Assembly (NCBI GenBank): GCA_020283515.1 | Contig: JAHZTW010000003.1 | Coordinates: 59,994,920-60,058,919, forward strand | Length of the DNA stretch: 64,000 nt | Direction of reading: 5' to 3' | Origin: Alliaria petiolata | Lineage: Eukaryota > Streptophyta > Magnoliopsida > Brassicales > Brassicaceae | In this document: positions 33,605-43,540 of the stretch, piece after piece | How positions within the stretch are numbered: position 1 is the first letter of the stretch | Layout: the number at the start of each line of letters is the position of its first letter | Position numbers and translations under genes: made by a program | The notes under the pieces: generated by a model | Databases searched by the model: none | Told to the model about the DNA's origin: nothing | Seen by the model: the letters and a program-made list of their open reading frames with translations, nothing else

Positions 33605-35041
33605 TCACACGTCTTTTCTCACCACAGGTTTCGTACCCAACTTGTTCACAAATTCTTGAAAGTTCCTATTAGATGATCCACCGTACGCCACGGCGGCCTC
33701 CGCTTTATTCTTCCACATCCGAGCGTTTTCTCTCAGCTCCACCGCCTTCTCCCCAACCGTCGCCTGAAGCAGCTTCTCCGCCACAACCTCCCTCGGAACA
33801 ATCTTCTCCTCAGCCGCTCCACGGCCGAGTCTCACTCCTGTCTTGAAAACATCAACCAAGTAAACCGCATCAGTCACCTGATCTCCCCACTGGGGAAAAC
33901 AAACAACGGGAACTCCAGAAGACAAAGCCTCCATTGTCGAGTTCCATCCGCAGTGACTTAAGAAGCAAGCAATCGCAGGATGAGCCAACACTCTCTCTTG
34001 TGGACACCATTCCACGATCTTCCCTCTCTCTTCGAGCTCTCGAGACAAAACATGTGGTTTTAAATCTGAACCTTCCATAGGAGGCCGAACCACCCATAAG
34101 AACGATAAGCCAGAGCTCAAAACGCCATAAGCGATCTCCTCTATCTGCTCTTGCTTCAAGTGGACTATAGTCCCAAAAGAGATGTAAACGACTGAGGATG
34201 GTTCTCTCGAGTTGAGCCACTCCACGTAGTGAATCGCTGGCTCGGCGATGTCTCCCTTCACGTCTGAGCTTATGGTTTCAGCCATCTTGAAGAGCGGACC
34301 GACAGGGCTAAAGTTGATTTGAGGGCAGAGGTTTGATATGTGGTCGATGATGTCTTTTTCTAGTTCTTGAAAAGTATCGATGAAGATAGAGAAAGGCTTG
34401 TGGTTTTCGAGTCGCTTGAACTGGTCTAAAATGACGTCTCCGTAAGCTGCATAGGAAGACGAAGGGTGAAGAAAGCTTGGGATCTCTTCTTGCTTCAACA
34501 TTGGCAATTATGGGATTTCAACGTTAATCTCCGGCTCTGTTTTGGTCGGAAAGTTAACTAACTGATGGTGGTAATAGTAATACGAGGTGAGACAAGCGCA
34601 AGATTGGACCCATAGAACCGCCGAAGGAATTTGAAGCTCATCGGCCACGTCACATACCCAAGGCACAAAAGCGTTGTTTATAAGACACGTCACCGGTTCC
34701 TTCTCTTCCTCGTATCTCTTGATGATATTCTTGATCTCTCGTTTTCCGACTTCTTCAAGGTGTGGTCGGAAGGCATGGAAGTCGGTTCTTTTCTCGTCGT
34801 CGTCGGTTAATCCGTCGTGGAAGAATTCGAACCGAAGGAAACCTAAACCGACCGGTTTGAACACTCCTTCGTGAATCTTGTTGGCTTGTCGCATCTTCTT
34901 GCCCCATGGCTGCTCTGTGGTGACAAAGGTGACTAGTAAGCCTTTAGAGGCTATGAGCTTTCCCAGACGAAGAAGAGGGTTTATGTGACCCTGGCCTGGG
35001 AATGATACGAGCATCGCATGAGCTCGAAGAGACGGTTCCAT
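33605..35041 (-). pseudogene. UGT84A3: UGT84A3-type glucosyltransferase with one in-frame nonsense codon
   Basis: The frame is 478 codons long and everything about it is UGT84A-like. The acceptor motif is PGQGHINPLLRLGKL with the catalytic His. The PSPG box is intact (WCPQERVLAHPAIACFLSHC, GWNSTMEALSSGVPVV, CFPQWGDQ). The C-terminal EEKIVPREVVAEKLL region is also present. The only defect is a TAA at 34510-34508, codon 178, where paralogues have Cys (in the VEIPC/KLPC motif before the EIPSFLHPSS segment). Nothing else is broken, so inactivation looks recent. It is closest from memory to UGT84A3, the chromosomal neighbour of UGT84A1 in Arabidopsis. Translation would stop at 177 residues, well before the donor-binding domain. 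An assembly error at this codon cannot be excluded. Confidence 0.9.
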
Positions 35042-35110
35042 GGTTTTCTGTTTTCTTTATGGAAACTAGAAACTGATTTTATTTTGTAAACTATGGAAAG
35101 GTGAAGATTA

Positions 35111-35120
35111 TTTTATATAC
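35111..35120 (-). promoter_or_regulatory. TATA box of the UGT84A3-type gene
   Basis: On the gene strand GTATATAAAA lies about 70 nt upstream of the ATG at 35041. The core promoter therefore appears retained despite the nonsense codon. Confidence 0.5.
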
Positions 35121-35413
35121 AGTATTGAAGGTGTACCACCCATTTATGAAATCTGATTTTTTTTGGTAAAAATATTTAATGAAATATCTGAATTTAATGA
35201 GCAACCTCTTAATCCGTTATTCTTCTTTATTTTCATCAAAAAATTTAAACGTTTTGAAAGAAAAAAAAACAATTTCACTACGTACAGTATAAACTCTATA
35301 AATTAATACTCAATAAATTACTAAACTCTATAAATTAATAAATTTCTTCACTCCTGAGTTAGGCGATTCAAAATATATCACAAATCAATAAGATAATAAT
35401 TTTTTATGAGCTT

Positions 35414-37628
35414 ATGAATAATTCTGAAAAGATGGGTGGGCCTCTCCGGAATGAACCAACCTTTTGGGACTTTCGCAACATGGTTGAGAACTGCAAGATA
35501 AAAGAAATCAGAAGCTCAGGAAATACTTTCTCGTGGGCTGCTTGGCGAAATAATATTTGGATTCAATGCCATCTGGATCATTCCTTTGGAAATGATCAAT
35601 GGTTCCAACTATTTTCAAGAGCTCAAACGGAATACTTGGAAATGCGGGCCTCGGATCATAGACCATTAAGAGTTTGTTTTGCTTTGGAGGGTGATGAACC
35701 TAATCGGGGTCGCTTTTACTTTGAAAAACGTATGCTTCAGAAGGAGGATATTGAGGAAGTGATAAAACAAGGATGGTTAGGGGAGGAGAATAACGTCCCT
35801 TTGTGCTTGATGGATCGGATAGCTCAATGTCGAAGAGCACTGGCCAAATGGAAGAAAAGATCCAACCTTAATTCCAGGGATAAAATTGTGCGCCTTACTC
35901 ACAGATTGGAAAGTGAAATTCGAAGATTTCCCCAAATAAAACCGTGATGCAGCAAACAAAGAGGGATCTGGCTGCTGCTTATAGGGAGGAAGAGATTTTT
36001 TGGAAACAGCGTAGCAGGGAACAGTGGCTGAAGTCGGGGGATAAAAACACGACTTACTTTCATAACTGCGTGAAAAGGAGGAAGTTTAAAAATCGTGTGT
36101 TGATGCTTCTTGATGAGCTTGGGCGGGAAAACTTTCAGGAAGGCTCTAAAGGTAATATTGCTGTGGATTACTTTAGAGAGCTCTTTACGAGTTCAAACCC
36201 GTTTGATCTGGAATCCCTCTTTCTCGGCTTCAATGCTCGAGTGACGGATGAGATGAACCTTGCCCTCACGGTTCCTGTAACTGTTGAGGAAATAAAAAGA
36301 GCGGCTTTCTGTGTGAAAGGTAGTAGTGCTCCAGGAGAATATGGCCTCACTGGCATCTTCTATCAGAGGTTTTGGCACATTGTAGGCCCTGCATTAGTCA
36401 AAGAAACTCAAGGCTTCTTCGGTTCCTCAGTTTTGCTTGCTGGTTGGAATCATACTCAGTTAAGTCTTCTTCCAAAAATCAGCAACCCCACTATGATGAA
36501 AGACATGCGTCATATAAGCTTATGCTCTGTTCAATACAAGATTATCTCAAAAATCTTATGTGACAGACTTAAGATCATTTTGCCGGATATCATTTCGGAT
36601 ACTCAAGGAGCCTTCGTGTATGGGAGATTGATCACGGATAACATCTTTATTACCCACGAAATGGTCCACGGTCTACGCATAAATCCATCGATCATGGATC
36701 AGTTCATGGCCATTAAGACAGACATGTCTAAGGCTTATGATAGGGTAGAGTGGTGTTTTTTAGAAACTCTTATCGAGAAAATGGGCTTTGACCATAGATG
36801 GATAAGGTGGATTATGGCATGTGTGAGTACAGTCTCCTACTCTGTTCTCCTGAATGGAAGATCCCATGGGTTTACCAGACTAGAGAGAGGCATTCGTCAG
36901 GGAGATCCACTCTCTCCCTTCTTGTTTATCATCTGTGCAGAAGCTAGCCCTGCAAATTTTGGGAGGGGTACCAGGTTCCCACATGTACCCGTTTCGAATT
37001 TCCCGTCCCGTTCTCGTTCCCGTTCAAAACAATTCCCTTTCGGGACCATTTATATTTTTCAAACGGATACAGGAAGGGTACGGGAAGGGAACGGGAATAC
37101 CCGAACTTCCCGAAATTTTTCCAAACTTTCCCAAATTTTCCCTAAATTTTCCGAAATTTTCCGAATTTTCCCGAAAATTTCCGAAATTTCCCGAATTTTC
37201 CCGAATTTTTCCCGAATTTTCCAAAATAATTACCCGTTTGGGAAAAAAATTCACGTAAGGGAATTTTCGGAACCCGTCCCGTTCCCGTCTTGTTTTTATG
37301 GATTCTCTTTTGGGAATTGTTCTTCAATTCCCGAATTTCCCGTTCCCCTCCCGTACCCGTAAATTCCAGTCCCGATTCCCGAAATTTTCAGTGCTAGCAG
37401 AAGCATTAGTAAGCTGCCTGAATTTCTCAGAATCTCAAGGTCGCCTCCATGGCATTGGTCTAGGATCAGATGGCCCTACTGTCCACCATCTGTTATTCGC
37501 TGACGACAACCTTCTAATGTGTAAAGCGAACTGCACTGAAGCTGCAGAAATCACTAGATGTTTGAATTTGTATGGAGAAGCTTCTGGACAAGTCATCAAC
37601 AACCAAAAGTCATTAATTATTTTTGGTG
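35414..37628 (+). pseudogene. LINE ORF2 first part: endonuclease C-terminus and RT
   Basis: 35414-35940 gives the end of the apurinic-like endonuclease (NSEKMGGPLRNEPTFWDFRN, FSRAQTEYLEMRASDHRPLR). After a frameshift near 35940, RT follows from 35944: LLPKISNPTMMKDMRHISLC, AIKTDMSKAYDRVEW, GIRQGDPLSPFLFIICAEA. A hAT MITE (36945-37396) splits it. RT then continues with LLFADDNLLMCKAN (FADD active site, about 37490-37530). It is cut at 37628 by the Athila-type LTR and resumes at 52359. Confidence 0.9.
36945..37396. mobile_element. hAT-type MITE (452 bp) inside the LINE RT
   Basis: The ends TAGCCCTGCAAATTTTGGG and, reversed, TAGCACTGAAAATTTCGGG match over 19 bp with three differences. The target duplication GCAGAAGC (36937-36944, 37397-37404) is perfect and 8 bp long. 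The interior is dominated by short runs of (A/C)CCGAAATTTTCC-type words, making a GGGAA/TTCCC low-complexity centre that reads open in both strands but encodes nothing. Confidence 0.93.
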
Positions 37629-38320
37629 CTGATATATCATGGTTTTTACCAATTTTTAGACCATGATATAAGTATTTTTATTGAGTCTTTTGGCTATTTT
37701 CGAGTCTATATAGAGTCTTTACAGGTTCATGTACAATTGGAGATAAATTGGAGATTTGGATACATTTTGGAGCTTAGTGGAATGAAGTCGGATTGAAGAA
37801 ACACGATGAGTGGTGTCGATCGACACCAGGATTTCCAATTTTCAGAAGCAAGAAGTTTCCAGTTTTTGAAGAAAAGAAAATCTCCAAGACTTTTCCTAAT
37901 CTTCCAAGGAATTGAAGATGCGAACTTAGACCTATAAATATAGTTTTTCAGCCATTGTTTAGGCAGAATCTCATACTTTAAGAATCATAGAAGTTTAGGG
38001 TTTTTTGAGAGAAAAATCAGACTCCTTTAGAGCTGATTTGGAACTACTTTATTTTCTTCTATTGATTTCTTTTATGCAATCTTATTTATTCATGATGTTT
38101 TCTTCATTCACCATGTCTGTTTAGTTTGCTTGTTAGTTTTAGGATTTTTCAAAGGTGATTGATGAATTGTTAGGTCAAATTAAATTGTTAGGATAAAATC
38201 ATTAGAGTTCTTCATCTGGATTTGTGTTTAATGCTTATTCTAGCTTCGCGACCTAGAATATGATCTTAGGTTAATTAATAGATGCGAGAGTATTATTGAT
38301 TGCATGAACTAATGTTAGAT
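37629..38320 (+). repeat. Left LTR of the Athila-type element, first part
   Basis: Collinear with 51240-51927 of the right LTR with few differences. One of note: the palindrome GGTGTCGATCGACACC (37812-37827) is reduced to TTGACACC in the right LTR (near 51420). After 38320 the sequence turns into an inverted copy of the rest of the LTR. Confidence 0.9.
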
Positions 38321-38741
38321 GAGCAATCAATAATACTCTCGCCTCAGCTACTCTCTCAAATTAAGAGATCACTGTAGTATTTAGGGATCGAATCCACAGG
38401 GAAGGGATAGTCACACAACGAACTTCTAATTTCGAATTAAGCTAAGAAGAATTAATTAAAAGACAGCGAATAATTAAAAGCGGTGTAAGTTCAAGAGACG
38501 AAACGCTAGGTTCAGGGAAATTCTCAGGTGAATCCTAATTGTAGATCTAGACAGAATGTTAGGAATTATGAAGAACCGTTCTTGAACTTGAAACACTAAT
38601 GTAAAATCAACCAACTCTCGCTGCGAAGATTATCTATGTCTAAACCCTAGAATTCCAAATCTCTTTGCAAATCCTATCGATTCAGACAAGCACTAATAAT
38701 AGGCTCAATTGTTCACAAAACCCTAAACCAAATCTCTTTGC
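38321..38741 (-). repeat. Inverted piece of the Athila LTR at the junction with the nested element
   Basis: 38347-38741 is the reverse complement of right-LTR positions 51938-52332, 395 bp in each. At its left edge 38347-38351 reads GCTAC, the reverse of the GTAGC target duplication of the nested element. The six bases before it (GCCTCA) are the reverse of the nested LTR's terminal TGAGGC. About 20 bp at 38322-38343 are the reverse complement of 38284-38303, forming a palindrome. The missing part of the nested LTR (about 436 bp) was lost here. Confidence 0.88.
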
Positions 38742-40042
38742 AAATAATCACGCTTTCATGCTAACAATTCTAACACGATATCAACACACTTAGCAAGCAA
38801 GCAATAAAACACGCATGATCATCTACCCTAACTCTGACCATCAAGTCTTACGGACTCGGTTCCGCACTAGCGTGAATCACACATCACCTAAGCCAAAGAA
38901 ACGATCCTGCCTCGATCACGAGCTAGCTAGACACATCACATAATCTCACGGTCACCAAACCGCATCACAATCACATAAACATTGACCTTGCTAAGCATAA
39001 AACCCTACTTACACAAGCGATCAATACACATCAAAATCCCTAGCAATCTTTCAATCCATAGATGCTAGCCACAGTCACGCACTCACCTTAGACAATCAAA
39101 CGAACGGTTTTAGTCGAAAGAAACTCGGTGATAACTCGAACAAAAACAAAGATAGTCGGACACCAACGTGCTCCCTTGGCTATCGCTACGACTCGTACCG
39201 CAAGATCCAATCCCCTATCGGCTATCTCACGATCCGAACACTTTTCCTCGAACCAAACTCTGAATCCCCTCGGACACAGACCAAAACAAACGGATTAGTC
39301 GAACCACTCTCGACAAAATCTTAGCACAAACGAAGATATCCGAGCACTTACCGAAACTATCGGCCGGAATCAAGTGCTCTCGACTATCTCTCGATCCAAT
39401 CCGAAAACCTTCGGATAACTTCGATCCTTCCTCGGTAAAACGCCTATCCTCAATCGAATCTCTCGATCAGAACTCGCCAAACTCACACGGAAAACTTGAT
39501 CTCTCGATGATCTCACAATCTCTCGGGAAAAACTCTTTTTCTCTCGAGTAATGCGCGGCTGCCCGAGAAAAATCGCATAAAACTCCTTATATACGCGAAA
39601 CCCTAGGGATAAACCGCCTATCCTAGCGTGTTTTCCCTTTTCTCTCGGCTAGAATCGGTTTGTTTTAAGTTTCTCTCGGCTAACCGATCAAACTTTCCTT
39701 TTCTCTCGGCAGTTTCCCAAACCGCTCGGCCAAACTCGAGAAATCCTATTCCGACTAGGAAAACTCCAATTTTTCTTCGGCCAAACTCAAGGCCCACGGC
39801 CCATTCTCAACACTTAGCCGTTTTTCCACAATTTCCCTTGGTCACGACCCTTAACCTCACGTACGCGCTAACACGTACCACGGTATGGTACCACCCTCGT
39901 ACCACGTACGTACTACGTACGTACCGCGGACATACCACGATCGTACCTCGGTCCTGTTCTTACGTACCAAAATGACGAACCTCCATCGTACCAAACTTAT
40001 ATACAACGACCCAAATCATAATTACTGGTTACGGATGCTACA
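38742..40042 (-). repeat. 3' LTR (partial) of the Tekay/Del-type element
   Basis: Aligns to 45434-46736 of the 5' LTR. The body (38742-39790) and the last ~30 bp are similar, but about 200 bp of U3 (39800-40010) differ. Here it is full of GTACGT/ACGTAC and GGTACC palindromes, while the 5' LTR has unrelated sequence at that point. Confidence 0.85.
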
Positions 40043-40054
40043 ACTCTCCCCCAC

Positions 40055-43000
40055 TTAGTTTGGATTCGTCCTCGAATCCGGCTCCTCTTCCGGAAGCTTC
40101 TCAAACCATTTAGGGAACTTTGTACTCATCTTTGCTTCTTTTTCCCAAGTCGTTTGCTCATCGCCGTTACAATCCCAAACGACCTTGATCATCTTGACCA
40201 CTTTACCACGCTTGACTTTTTCCTTCCGGCCAACCACACGGATCGGTCTACCTTCCAAGGTCAGATCCTCTTGCAAATCCTGCGGTGGTTCAGATATAAT
40301 GTTCTCACGTTCGGTCATATGCTTTCTCAGCTGTGACACGTGAAACACATTGTGGTACGCACTCATCTCCGGCGGTAAGTCCAACTTATACGCCACTGGT
40401 CCAATCCTTTCCAAAATTCGGTACGGTCCCATGTACCTCGGACTTAACTTAGCATCAAACATTGCTCGGCTTTTCCCTTTATAAGTCATGGCCTTCAAAT
40501 AAACCATATCGCCCACACTGAACTCTAAGTCCTTACGGCGCTTATCGGCATAACTCTTTTGCCGGTCTTGAGCCTCTTTCAGCTTAACTTTCAGAAACCG
40601 AATCTTTTCTGTAGTCTCCTCGACTATAGCAGGTCCTAACTCACTCCGCTCCCCCACTTGGGTCCAACATAACGGTGTCCTGCACGGTCGTCCGTACAAC
40701 GCTTCATACGGAGACATATCAATGCTCCTTTGATAACTGTTGTTATACGCAAACTCAGCCAACGGTAGATAACTATCCCAGTTACCACCCCAATCCAAAA
40801 CACACGCTCTCAACATGTCCTCTAATGTCCTGATGGTCCTTTCGGACTGACCATCCGTTTGCGGATGATACGCAGTACTCATGTGTACCTTCGTCCCAAA
40901 CTCTTTCTGAAACTCTTTCCAGAACCGTGAAGCGAACTTCGGATCACGATCGGACACTATACTCACTGGCACACCATGCAGTTTCACGATCTCATCCACG
41001 TATAGCTCTACTAGCTTAGGCACTCCATCCGTCTTTCTCATAGGTAAGAAATGAGCAGACTTGGTCAATCGATCCACGATGACCCAAATCGCGTCATGCT
41101 TATTCTTAGTCTTCGGTAAACCCATCACAAAGTCCATTGTGATCATATCCCATTTCCATTCCGGCATTGGTAATGTTTGCAACAAACCACTCGGAAACTG
41201 ATTCTCTGCCTTAATCAACTGGCACGTCGGACAACTAGCCACCCACTTGGCCACGTCCCGCTTCATCCCGACCCAATGATAGTACCTTTTCAGGTCGCGG
41301 TACATCTTGGTCATCCCCGGATGAACCGAAAATCTAGACTGATGTGCTTCCTTAAGGATCTCTTCCTTTAACTCTTTCACGCTAGGAACACATACTCGAC
41401 CATTCAACACAATCGTCCCATTGCTTGAAGTTTGATACTCGGTATTGTCAGCCTTAGACAACTTAATCAAATTCTCATCCTCTTCTTGAGCTAGCCGGAT
41501 CCTCGTTAACAAGTCAGCCTGATCCGCCGCTTCCAGACCCAATGGTTCTGTATCCTCGGTCAGAACGTTCAACCTTAACGTCCTTAGGAGATTCACAACT
41601 CCCTCCACGTCCTTAGCAGATGATACACTAGCCCTTCTCCGGCTTAGTGCATCAGCAACGAGATTAGCCTTTCCCGGATGATAAGCTATCTCCAGGTCAT
41701 AGTCTGCGACTAACTCCATCCATCTTCGTTGCCTCAAATTCAACTCAGGTTGAGTGAAAATGTACTTCAAACTCTTATGATCCGTGAACACTTGGACCTT
41801 CCCACCATACAAGTAAGATCGCCATATCTTTAACGCAAAGACCACGGCCGCCATCTCCAAGTCATGCGTAGGATAATTCACCTCATGCTTCCTTAGCTGT
41901 CTTGACGCGTATGCAATCACATTCCCGTGCTGCATTAGGACACAACCTAGTCCCTTCCCACAAGCGTCCGTGTACACCACATACGGCTCGTCCGGCTCAG
42001 GTAGAGCCAACACTGGTGCACTTGTGAGCATTCCTTTCAACTTCAAGAAACACTCTTCACACTCGGCTGTCCACACGAACTCAACATCCTTACCAGTCAG
42101 ACGCGTCATCGGCTGAGCCATACTTGCAAAGCCTTTTACAAAACGCCTGTAGTAGCCAGCCAATCCTAGAAAACTTCTTATTTCTGTGGCATTCTCAGGT
42201 CTTGGCCATTCCGCAATGGACTTGATCTTTTCAGGATCCACGGACACTCCCTTGTCCGAAACAATGTGACCCAAGAACCCGATGTGCCGCTGCCAAAAGC
42301 TACACTTGCTCAGCTTGGCAAACAACTTCTGCTCACGCAACTTCCCTAGAACAATCCTCAAATGCTTCTCATGTTCTTCCGGACTCTTCGAGTATACTAG
42401 GATATCGTCTATGAAAATAATCACAAACTCATCCAAGTACTCTCGGAACACGCCATTCATCAACTTCATGAATGCAGCTGGCGCATTCGTCAAACCAAAC
42501 GGCATGACCACGAACTCGTAATGACCATACCTTGTCCGAAAGGCAGTCTTCCTCACGTCCGGTTCGTCTATTGGTATCTGATGGTACCCAGAAGCCAAAT
42601 CAATCTTCGAGAACCAAGTAGCACCCCTGAGCTGGTCCAACAACTCGTCTATCCTTGGAAGTGGATACTTGTTCTTCACCGTAACACGGTTCAACCCTCG
42701 GTAATCGATGCAAAGCCTGAAGCTCCCATCCTTCTTCTTTACGAACAGAACTGGTGCGCCCCATGGTGAACTGCTTGGTCTTACAAATCCCTTGTCCAAA
42801 AGATCAGCCAGTTGTTTCTTCAGTTCAGCCATCTCGGCCGGAGCCATACGGTAAGGTGCCTTAGACACTGGAGCAGTTCTCGGCTCAAGTTCAATCGTGT
42901 ATGGATCTGAACGAGCTGGTGGCATCCCGGACAAAGCTTGGAAAACGTCTTCAAACTCTTGTACCACTGGAATGTCTCCTAACTCCACGTCTGGTCCAAC

Positions 43001-43465
43001 CTCAGCCGTAGATATTGTCGCTAGATATGCCTCACATCCCTTCTCCAGCATCTTCTCTGCTTGTATTGCTGACACAACCAAGCTACCAGAAGTTGGTCTA
43101 ACTCCTTGGTATACTAGAACTCCTCCATCCCTTTCGAACTTCACCCTTCCTCGGTGACAATCCAAATGCGCTTTGTGCTTACCGAGCCAATCCATTCCTA
43201 GGATGACATCGTAAGACTTGACCTCACAAATCACTAAGTCTGCTGGCATATCCACTTCGCCAATCCAGACTGACACATTTCGGACCGTCCCTAGTGAGAA
43301 CATCACTTGGCCTCCAGCCGCTCTCACTAGTCCGAATTCTTCTCCGGGTTCCTTTTGGAATCCTCCTTTTCCAATCATTCCTGGGTTAACAAAACAATGA
43401 CTCGCTCCGGATTCGAATAGAACATGGGTTTCCACCTCACCCATTAATAAGGTCCCTACATTCAA
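40055..43465 (-). CDS. Pol polyprotein of the Tekay/Del-type gypsy element
   Basis: Open for 1136 codons. In order: aspartic protease near residue 18 (LFESGASHCF), RT about residues 225-400 (LCIDYRGLNRVTVKNKYPLP, FIDDILVYSKS with the FIDD catalytic motif), RNase H from about residue 497 (YTDACGKGLG, TDHKSLKYIFTQ), integrase with a zinc-binding HHCC part (HPGMTKMYRDLKRYYHW, CPTCQ), core motifs (DRLTKSAHFLP, SDRDPKF, TAYHPQTDGQSER), and a chromodomain-like end (VVWDCNGDEQTTWEKEA). The protease active site, normally D-S-G, is E-S-G (GAA codon near 43412), which should cripple processing. There is no proper Met start: the upstream frame joins gag across 43456-43540, discussed as a candidate intron. 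Everything else looks intact, so the copy is young. Confidence 0.92.
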   Translation of the reverse strand: MNVGTLLMGEVETHVLFESGASHCFVNPGMIGKGGFQKEPGEEFGLVRAAGGQVMFSLGTVRNVSVWIGEVDMPADLVICEVKSYDVILGMDWLGKHKAHLDCHRGRVKFERDGGVLVYQGVRPTSGSLVVSAIQAEKMLEKGCEAYLATISTAEVGPDVELGDIPVVQEFEDVFQALSGMPPARSDPYTIELEPRTAPVSKAPYRMAPAEMAELKKQLADLLDKGFVRPSSSPWGAPVLFVKKKDGSFRLCIDYRGLNRVTVKNKYPLPRIDELLDQLRGATWFSKIDLASGYHQIPIDEPDVRKTAFRTRYGHYEFVVMPFGLTNAPAAFMKLMNGVFREYLDEFVIIFIDDILVYSKSPEEHEKHLRIVLGKLREQKLFAKLSKCSFWQRHIGFLGHIVSDKGVSVDPEKIKSIAEWPRPENATEIRSFLGLAGYYRRFVKGFASMAQPMTRLTGKDVEFVWTAECEECFLKLKGMLTSAPVLALPEPDEPYVVYTDACGKGLGCVLMQHGNVIAYASRQLRKHEVNYPTHDLEMAAVVFALKIWRSYLYGGKVQVFTDHKSLKYIFTQPELNLRQRRWMELVADYDLEIAYHPGKANLVADALSRRRASVSSAKDVEGVVNLLRTLRLNVLTEDTEPLGLEAADQADLLTRIRLAQEEDENLIKLSKADNTEYQTSSNGTIVLNGRVCVPSVKELKEEILKEAHQSRFSVHPGMTKMYRDLKRYYHWVGMKRDVAKWVASCPTCQLIKAENQFPSGLLQTLPMPEWKWDMITMDFVMGLPKTKNKHDAIWVIVDRLTKSAHFLPMRKTDGVPKLVELYVDEIVKLHGVPVSIVSDRDPKFASRFWKEFQKEFGTKVHMSTAYHPQTDGQSERTIRTLEDMLRACVLDWGGNWDSYLPLAEFAYNNSYQRSIDMSPYEALYGRPCRTPLCWTQVGERSELGPAIVEETTEKIRFLKVKLKEAQDRQKSYADKRRKDLEFSVGDMVYLKAMTYKGKSRAMFDAKLSPRYMGPYRILERIGPVAYKLDLPPEMSAYHNVFHVSQLRKHMTERENIISEPPQDLQEDLTLEGRPIRVVGRKEKVKRGKVVKMIKVVWDCNGDEQTTWEKEAKMSTKFPKWFEKLPEEEPDSRTNPN

Positions 43466-43540
43466 CCCCTAGAATGCTAAGACACTTATCCAAACACGCA
43501 ACACACAAAACTCAATAAAACCGTAAGTACTAAAACTTAC
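43456..43540 (-). other. Candidate 85-nt intron at the gag/pol junction
   Basis: On the minus strand the gag-side coding ends ACCG, followed by a perfect plant donor GTAAGT (43540-43535). The U-rich interval ends ATGTAG, after which pol continues with GGACC. Removing the interval keeps the pol frame with the reading frame that ends ...PITG. Unspliced RNA would stop two codons into the interval (TAG). A second possible acceptor is TTCTAG at about 43471-43469. It is a prediction from splice signals and frame only. Confidence 0.55.

Noticed and set aside
36945..37396. Phe/Pro/Ser-rich open frames on both strands in the hAT MITE
   Set aside because: They come from a repetitive AAATTTTCCCG core, not from a gene; the clean target duplication and inverted ends define a MITE.
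43469..43471. Stop-codon readthrough (TAG GGG) as the way pol is expressed
   Set aside because: Gag and pol are in the same frame around this TAG, but the sequence just upstream is intron-like, and the better protein-like gag frame is a different one. A splicing model fits both facts better; readthrough is not excluded.
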